Shown: in pieces, positions 59,157 through 64,000 of the stretch
How the letters are laid out: each line of letters opens with the position of its first letter
Position numbering within the stretch: the stretch's first letter is position 1
Assembly: GCF_000003815.2 (NCBI RefSeq)
Contig: NC_049986.1
Coordinates: 11,113,827 to 11,177,826 of the forward strand
Direction of reading: 5' to 3'
Source of the DNA: Branchiostoma floridae
Taxonomy: Eukaryota > Chordata > Leptocardii > Amphioxiformes > Branchiostomatidae
DNA: 64,000 nt
Program-made: the position numbers and the translations under genes
Notes under the pieces: model-generated
Databases searched by the model: none
What the model saw: the letters and a program-made list of their open reading frames with translations, nothing else
Told to the model about the DNA's origin: nothing

Positions 59157-60499
59157 CTGACACCTTGTGGAAAACTATGAAGAATGAAGACACTCCTCCA
59201 GATTCTTTGTTTGGTACAGTCTTACCTAAAGTACAATAGAAGGATCCGAGTTTGAGGGAATGGTTGGGACAGAAACACAGTTATTGACGGAATGGAATTG
59301 TGAGCACTGTTTACAGATAATTGGTTACAACACCTTTCTTTACTCTGATGGTATGAATAGCTCACAATAGTTAGGATGGCGAGAGTACTGAGGACAAATT
59401 TGATGTAAGGAGAGATGAGCACAATCATATGACAAAGAGGTTTATGAGTGGAACAAACTTGCTTATGAAGGAATTGAAGATTACCAAAGACATACATCAA
59501 ATGACAAGTTGCCAGTGTTATTATATGTACTTGCAATCTTTTGTTAAAAAGAAAAGAACCTGTCCATCCTATATGAAGGTTTCACATTTTTCTTTTCCAA
59601 TTCAGTATGGGCATAAATTCTCAGATCACACATTGCCAAAGCCTGACATGTTGAAAAATATAACGTAACTCTATGCATATGCTGAAACCGTTGTGAGGAA
59701 TAAGATGATATTTATCAAATTTGGTCAGTCTGTTGTTGCAATACCATTATCTTCCAATAGGTGGCCAACCTAACATGTTCAGAAAGGCGTTTTTGATTAC
59801 ATGTGACAACAAGTTCATGTAAGTTGTGGACACTTTTTAAAATAAAAGGCTGACAGATAAAGTACTATGTACAATGTATGATATATAGACATGTGAAATG
59901 TTTCAATGCATCATTTTGGATGCTGTGTATCATTTGCCAGAATTCCTATGAAAAAAATATAAAGTAAAGGCTGTAGTACCGTCTGTCGCAGTGTAGTTTT
60001 CCTGGTGAAAGACAAAGGTTTTCCCTTGGCAGCATTTTTGAAGAATTCTTTTCTTTTAGAAAGAGATTTCAAATATACTTTTCATACAGATGTACCCTAT
60101 TTATCATCATACAGAAAGATGACACACTTGTGGAATTGCACTTCATCTTTTCACTTTTATTCTACATGAGTGTACAAAAATTCTGAAATAACAGTCTTAT
60201 TATATGCATTGGTGTAACATCTGTGCATGAAATGCTGCTTAAAATGTATTTTCATCCTCGATCTCTTTCAATCAATACAACATGTAAATCAGTTTACACC
60301 CTATATAAAGATTGGTTTGAAACAGTTTTTGTTCACAACATGAGTGGTACGAGCATACGGAACGTTAGCTGACTTTTCAGTGTTGGTTGGTCTAAGGTTT
60401 GTTTCTGTGTATTGCATACCTGGTAAAATGCCTCATGGCTCATTGGAAAACACACCAGGTTTGTACTGAACAGTACAAGCTGCATGTCTGGACAGATCT
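59157..60499 (+). other. Probable 3' UTR of the PLPP6-like gene and flank
   Basis: AT-rich sequence without introns or coding frames after the TAA at 59154-59156. An AATAAA at 59841-59846 is the best candidate poly(A) signal, giving a UTR of about 0.7 kb. Confidence 0.5.
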
Positions 60500-60991
60500 A
60501 TTTCACCCACTCACACCGGGAAGGACCCCACCTTATTGAAAAGTGTGGTGTATGATTTTACATGCTTGAGGTGTGGCCGCATGGCTTTCCTCAAACATCG
60601 GCCCTCCATTTAACGTCCTGTCCGAACGACATCTCTAACTGTAGCTAGGTATACTGTTCTCATTTTTACCTGAGTGAAGTAAGCAAGTACTATAAATGCA
60701 TTTAAGTTCGCGGGGATTTAATTTCGCGGTAGCGGGAAAATGGACTTTTCGGGGTGGTTTTAATTTCGCGGTAGGACCATGTACTGTAATCTCTTACTGT
60801 TATGGAAAAATGTTCGCGGTGGTTTTAAATTCGCGGTGAAGCGGCCGCCGCGAAAACCGCGAACATTAATCCACCGCGAAAATTTCTGCATTTACAGTAC
60901 CTTTCCCAGGGGCACAATGTTTGGGCATATCAGGATTGGAACCCCAGCCCTCTGGATTAGTCAAACATTCTACTATCTCCTACCATCCCTA
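60500..60991 (-). mobile_element. tRNA-derived SINE, family 1, second copy, split by a MITE
   Basis: Body at 60500-60687 ('tcctcaaacatcggccctcc', 'gtagctaggta') and tRNA-like head at about 60991-60901 (minus strand 'tggtaggagatagtagaatg', 'ggggttccaatcc') match the SINE at 35390-35715. The 213-bp palindromic MITE at 60688-60900 sits between body and head, so the MITE inserted into an existing SINE. Confidence 0.6.
60688..60900. mobile_element. Palindromic 212-bp MITE, copy 2 (nested in SINE)
   Basis: Ends 'tactataaatgca' and 'tgcatttacagta'. The interior modules 'ttaagttcgcggggattta' and 'ccgcgaaaaccgcgaacatt' match copies 1 and 3. Confidence 0.85.
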
Positions 60992-60997
60992 CTGTAC

Positions 60998-61209
60998 TAC
61001 TGTAAATGCATTTAAGTTCGCGGGGATTTAATTTCGCGGTAGTGAGAAAAAGGACTTTTCGCGGTGGATTTAAGTTCGCGGTTACACCATAGACTGCAGT
61101 CTAATAGCACAATAGAAAAATGTTTGCGGTGGTTTTAATTTTGCGGTAAAGTGATCACCGCGAAAACCGCGAACATTAATCCACTGCAAACATTTCTGCA
61201 TTTACAGTA
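60998..61209. mobile_element. Palindromic 212-bp MITE, copy 3
   Basis: Ends 'tactgtaaatgca' and 'tgcatttacagta', exactly 212 bp, same orientation as copy 2 and 97 bp downstream of it. Confidence 0.88.
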
Positions 61210-61963
61210 TGTGGCACCCCAGGTTGGTTGGTTGTACCGGTTGTATCAAGGACTTTTGAAATGGTGGGAAATTAGTCTGCCTGCCCCCACCTCTGCTATC
61301 TAGGTCACTGACCTGGTTTTGAGATCATCGCTGTTACAACACTTGAGTACCAGTTCAGTACCAAGGACAAGGAAAGCAATGCCTGCTGGCTTTTGTCTTT
61401 CCGTCTCCAAAGTCTTGCGGAAGTCAGAAAATACAGAGAAGCCCACAAAAGCACTATTTTGACCTGCTGCAATTTCTAAAAGCTACAGACATATTAGAGC
61501 TCCCAAGTCTCTTGCAGAGAGGACAGAAGCATCTCAGGAGCTCTAATACGGCTGGATACCAGGCTAAGAAAATACATGTAGGTTTTAGAAATTGCAGCAA
61601 AATAGTGCTTGAAAATTTCTTACTCCTTTTGGGCTTCTCTGTAACAAACAATGGTTTGATCATGAATCTGAATATGGATTTTAATTGACCAGATTTTGTA
61701 GCTACTAGGGGTGAGTAATGGTACAAAATCTTTGCTGGACCAGTCCAAAAGAGACAAACAAGAAAAAAAAAACATTGGCACCTGGCCAAGAGTGGAGCAT
61801 GAAATGACACCATTGTGTTATAAAATGTATTTTTCAAAACTCTATATATTCCATGTAGTTATGAGATTTTTTTGTAGATGTAAACAACATGTGGGACCCA
61901 GGTGTGGGGGGTTGGGGATTTGTAGATTAGTCTACAGCCCCGTGCTTGGAATGTTTCCTGTTA
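61210..61963. other. Intergenic with a local inverted duplication
   Basis: 'gagaagcccacaaaagcact' plus 'tgctgcaatttctaaaa' (61435-61480) recurs inverted as 'gttttagaaattgcagca' plus 'agtgct' (61581-61610). The pair 'agagctcc'/'ggagctct' lies between them, so this is a foldback of about 180 bp. No exon seen. Confidence 0.5.
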
Positions 61964-62376
61964 GGCCACACTGACTTAATTTTGTGGATGACATCCGCCC
62001 CCTCATTGATTTTTGTCTGTTCTCAACAACAACAACAAAAGTTTGGCCACATATCACCCCATATCAAACAGAATTTCATGCTCACCAGAGGACCTGGTTT
62101 TGAGATACAGGGTGGGGGCATAGGCCATAGCGCCCATGTTCCCTCTTTAGACAAAAATGGCAATGCAAACATGATTGAACTGGCAACAAGTGCCTCTTAC
62201 AGTCTTACTGGAGGTGAACATGAGACAAACCAAGCCTGGGAAAGAATGATCTGAATGTGCAGTCCTATGGTTTGGTAGCACTTTTTAGTTTTGCTGGATT
62301 TTTCTTGTTTTCGCCTGCACGCATTAGTATTCTGGTCTCCAAACGATGTCATCCATAAAATTAAGTCGGTGTGGCC
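61964..62376 (+). mobile_element. Harbinger-type MITE, copy 5
   Basis: TTA|ggccacactgacttaattt at the left and 'aaattaagtcggtgtggcc'|TTA at the right give inverted ends of about 35 bp, with 'gatgacatcc'/'gatgtcatcc' inside. The interior 'ggaggtgaacatgagacaaa' and 'ccaagcctgggaaagaatg' match copies 2 and 3. Confidence 0.85.
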
Positions 62377-62619
62377 TTACAGGAAATACAGCCCAGGATC
62401 ATTATTCCAACTGCATACATGTATACATTGTATATGCAAAGGCCCAGGAACAGGCTCAGAATGCGCACCCCACATCAGAGAGTGTCGCATTTCTGAGCAA
62501 TCCAGGCAAAGTCTTTTCATACTATAAACTCTGGCTACTTAAGTCAGTCAAACTCCCACACATACATTTTATGATAGCCTTAAATGCTTAAAAAAAAACG
62601 AGCTGCTCTGCCGTGCACC

Positions 62620-63936
62620 AAGTACCAGTCATACCTCGGATTCCACGTACGCGGCGGCACGCGGCTACTCTCAGAGACTGTTTGGATGAATCACACCGTA
62701 CAACAAGGAAAGCGGGAGAATGTCCAAGAATCCGAGATGTGCCACGGATCCACTTCCAAAGTTACCCGATGAGGGTCAAGACTCCATATGCCCTTCAACA
62801 GGTATGATTTTCATAGATAGCGTCCGAAAAGTGAGGTGAATTTTATATCTGATGTGCTTTAAACAACATACATGTAGGTAACACCAAAGGTTGCTTACTG
62901 TAGTAAAATTATTGAAGCCAGTTAAACATAATGGGGGAAAAACTTGATGTGTATAAAAAAACAGCGAGTTTAAACTGCAAAAGCGTGCTGCAGAAATAAC
63001 TTGATGGCAATCAGCAAAACAAGGAGCAAAGAAAACAATTGTAGCCTGTAAGAAATGAACGCCGGTACCCTGAATGTATGATAAGAGATTTATGCATGAT
63101 TATTCCTATGATGATATTTTATTTCCTTTATCACAGTTACACAGCTGGGAGTAAACAGTTATGAAGATGTTGATAGAAATGTACCAAGAACACATCTGGG
63201 AAGACCTTGGCCAACAAAAGAAGGTAACATGCATTGGCATAATACCACCAGGTTTGCTGCAATCTCTCAATGTTACAATAATGTATTTGTCAATCAACTG
63301 CTCAATGAGTAATTTCACTCAGTATAAGAGTATTGCTTTCCTTTTATTCATAAAAGTCACAAATAGGCATTTGAGTTCAACCTGCACCATGTGTAGTCTG
63401 CACTAGTTTGATATAACATTAGCATTTTAAGTACGATCTACATAGCCAGCAGTATAACTGACCTTTAGCATAACACACCAACAACTGGCGCATGGCTGGA
63501 TTCAAGGCAATGAATTTGTTACAGATGGTTCTGAATTTGTTCAAATTTGTATATTGGGTACTGAGAATTTGGTTGCAGTGCACTAACTGATTCTCCACAA
63601 ACACAAAGGACATTTAGGATCAACCTGGAACTTAGAACTAACACTGATTACCACAAAAACATGTCAACCAATCAATCAATCAAACAATCAATCAATCACT
63701 TGCATCATAACAGTCTGACGCATAGCCTCTATCGTTACAGATGCCATATGAATACATGTAATGCTGATTTCACTTAAATTTTCTTTTAGCTTCCAAGTCA
63801 GGGAGGGTCAATGCTGAATTTCAGGGAGGGATTGAAGGCAGAAGGGACAGAGGGAAGGAAACAACGGACACCAGATCTCCCATGGACCCTCTGCCCATAC
63901 CTCCTGATGATCCCTGCACTGCTCGTCTGTTTTTAG
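62620..63936 (+). CDS. Unrecognised gene, three internal exons, continues past right edge
   Basis: Exons: about 62621-62801 (donor CAACAG|gtatga), 63145-63223 (acceptor ttacacag; donor AAGAAG|gtaaca) and 63790-63936 (acceptor cttttag; donor TTTTTAG|gtaaga). Phases agree (0, then 1) and only one frame of each exon is open. The product is Arg/Pro-rich and hydrophilic: VIPRIPRTRRHAATLRDCLD, IHFQSYPMRVKTPYALQQ, then LGVNSYEDVDRNVPRTHLGR, then a Gly/Arg/Glu segment and DPLPIPPDDPCTARLFL. I cannot name the family; the short 'YPMRVKTPYALQ' and 'RTHLGRPWPT' phrases have the style of ciliary/sperm axoneme proteins, but that is only an impression. The exact start of the first exon is uncertain (acceptors at 62620 and 62627 are both possible). 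No transmembrane segment. Confidence 0.6.
63672..63698. repeat. (AATC)n microsatellite
   Basis: Short run 'caatcaatcaatcaaacaat', intronic in the unrecognised gene. Confidence 0.85.
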
Positions 63937-64000
63937 GTAAGAAAACCAGAAAATGTATGCAGCACTTAACTGTTAAAACGACTATTTGAAGATTCAACAA

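Overview
The window is eukaryotic nuclear DNA: genes are split by GT-AG introns, intergenic DNA is AT-rich, and transposable elements and microsatellites are dense. Three gene models point to a deuterostome invertebrate, most likely a lancelet (Branchiostoma-like). These are a FAM78 orthologue and a PLPP6 orthologue that both read well against the vertebrate families as I remember them, and an intron-bearing animal poly(3-hydroxybutyrate) depolymerase-like gene. The species call is inference. There are two assembly gaps (N runs) at 23985-24220 and 48920-49767.

Layout. 1-1130: tandem 163-bp repeats ending in a hairpin. 1329-4022 (+): the most unusual gene, with an N-terminal membrane-anchor exon, a helical exon resembling the guanylate-binding-protein C-terminal domain, a long exon with about 3.5 coiled-coil repeats, and an IL-17-type cystine-knot domain at the end of the same reading frame. 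4023-15800: repeats (AT and CA microsatellites, two decayed tandem arrays, a hairpin/CA element in several copies, a G-run palindromic repeat). 15839-17695 (+): a small single-HKD phospholipase-D-like protein. 19362-25100 (+): secreted PHB-depolymerase-like esterase in 12 exons. The DNA between these two genes has a second, older copy at 12.5-12.9 kb.

28224-48458 (-): FAM78 in two exons separated by a 19.4-kb intron. That intron holds a roughly 115-bp minisatellite, Harbinger-type MITEs, foldback elements, a SINE and a retroelement remnant. 49927-59156 (+): PLPP6-like polyisoprenoid/presqualene diphosphate phosphatase in 4 exons, head-to-head with FAM78 across a gap-containing GC-rich promoter region. 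59157-62600: its 3' UTR followed by MITEs and SINEs. 62620-63936 (+): three consecutive coding exons of an unrecognised gene that runs off the right edge.

The genes do not form a pathway. The PLD-like and PHB-depolymerase-like genes are same-strand neighbours, and FAM78/PLPP6 share a divergent promoter interval. The best candidate for an undescribed system is the predicted type II membrane protein at 1.3-4.0 kb, which presents an IL-17 fold on a coiled-coil stalk. The IL-17/coiled-coil fusion is read directly within one exon; the membrane anchor depends on predicted splicing.
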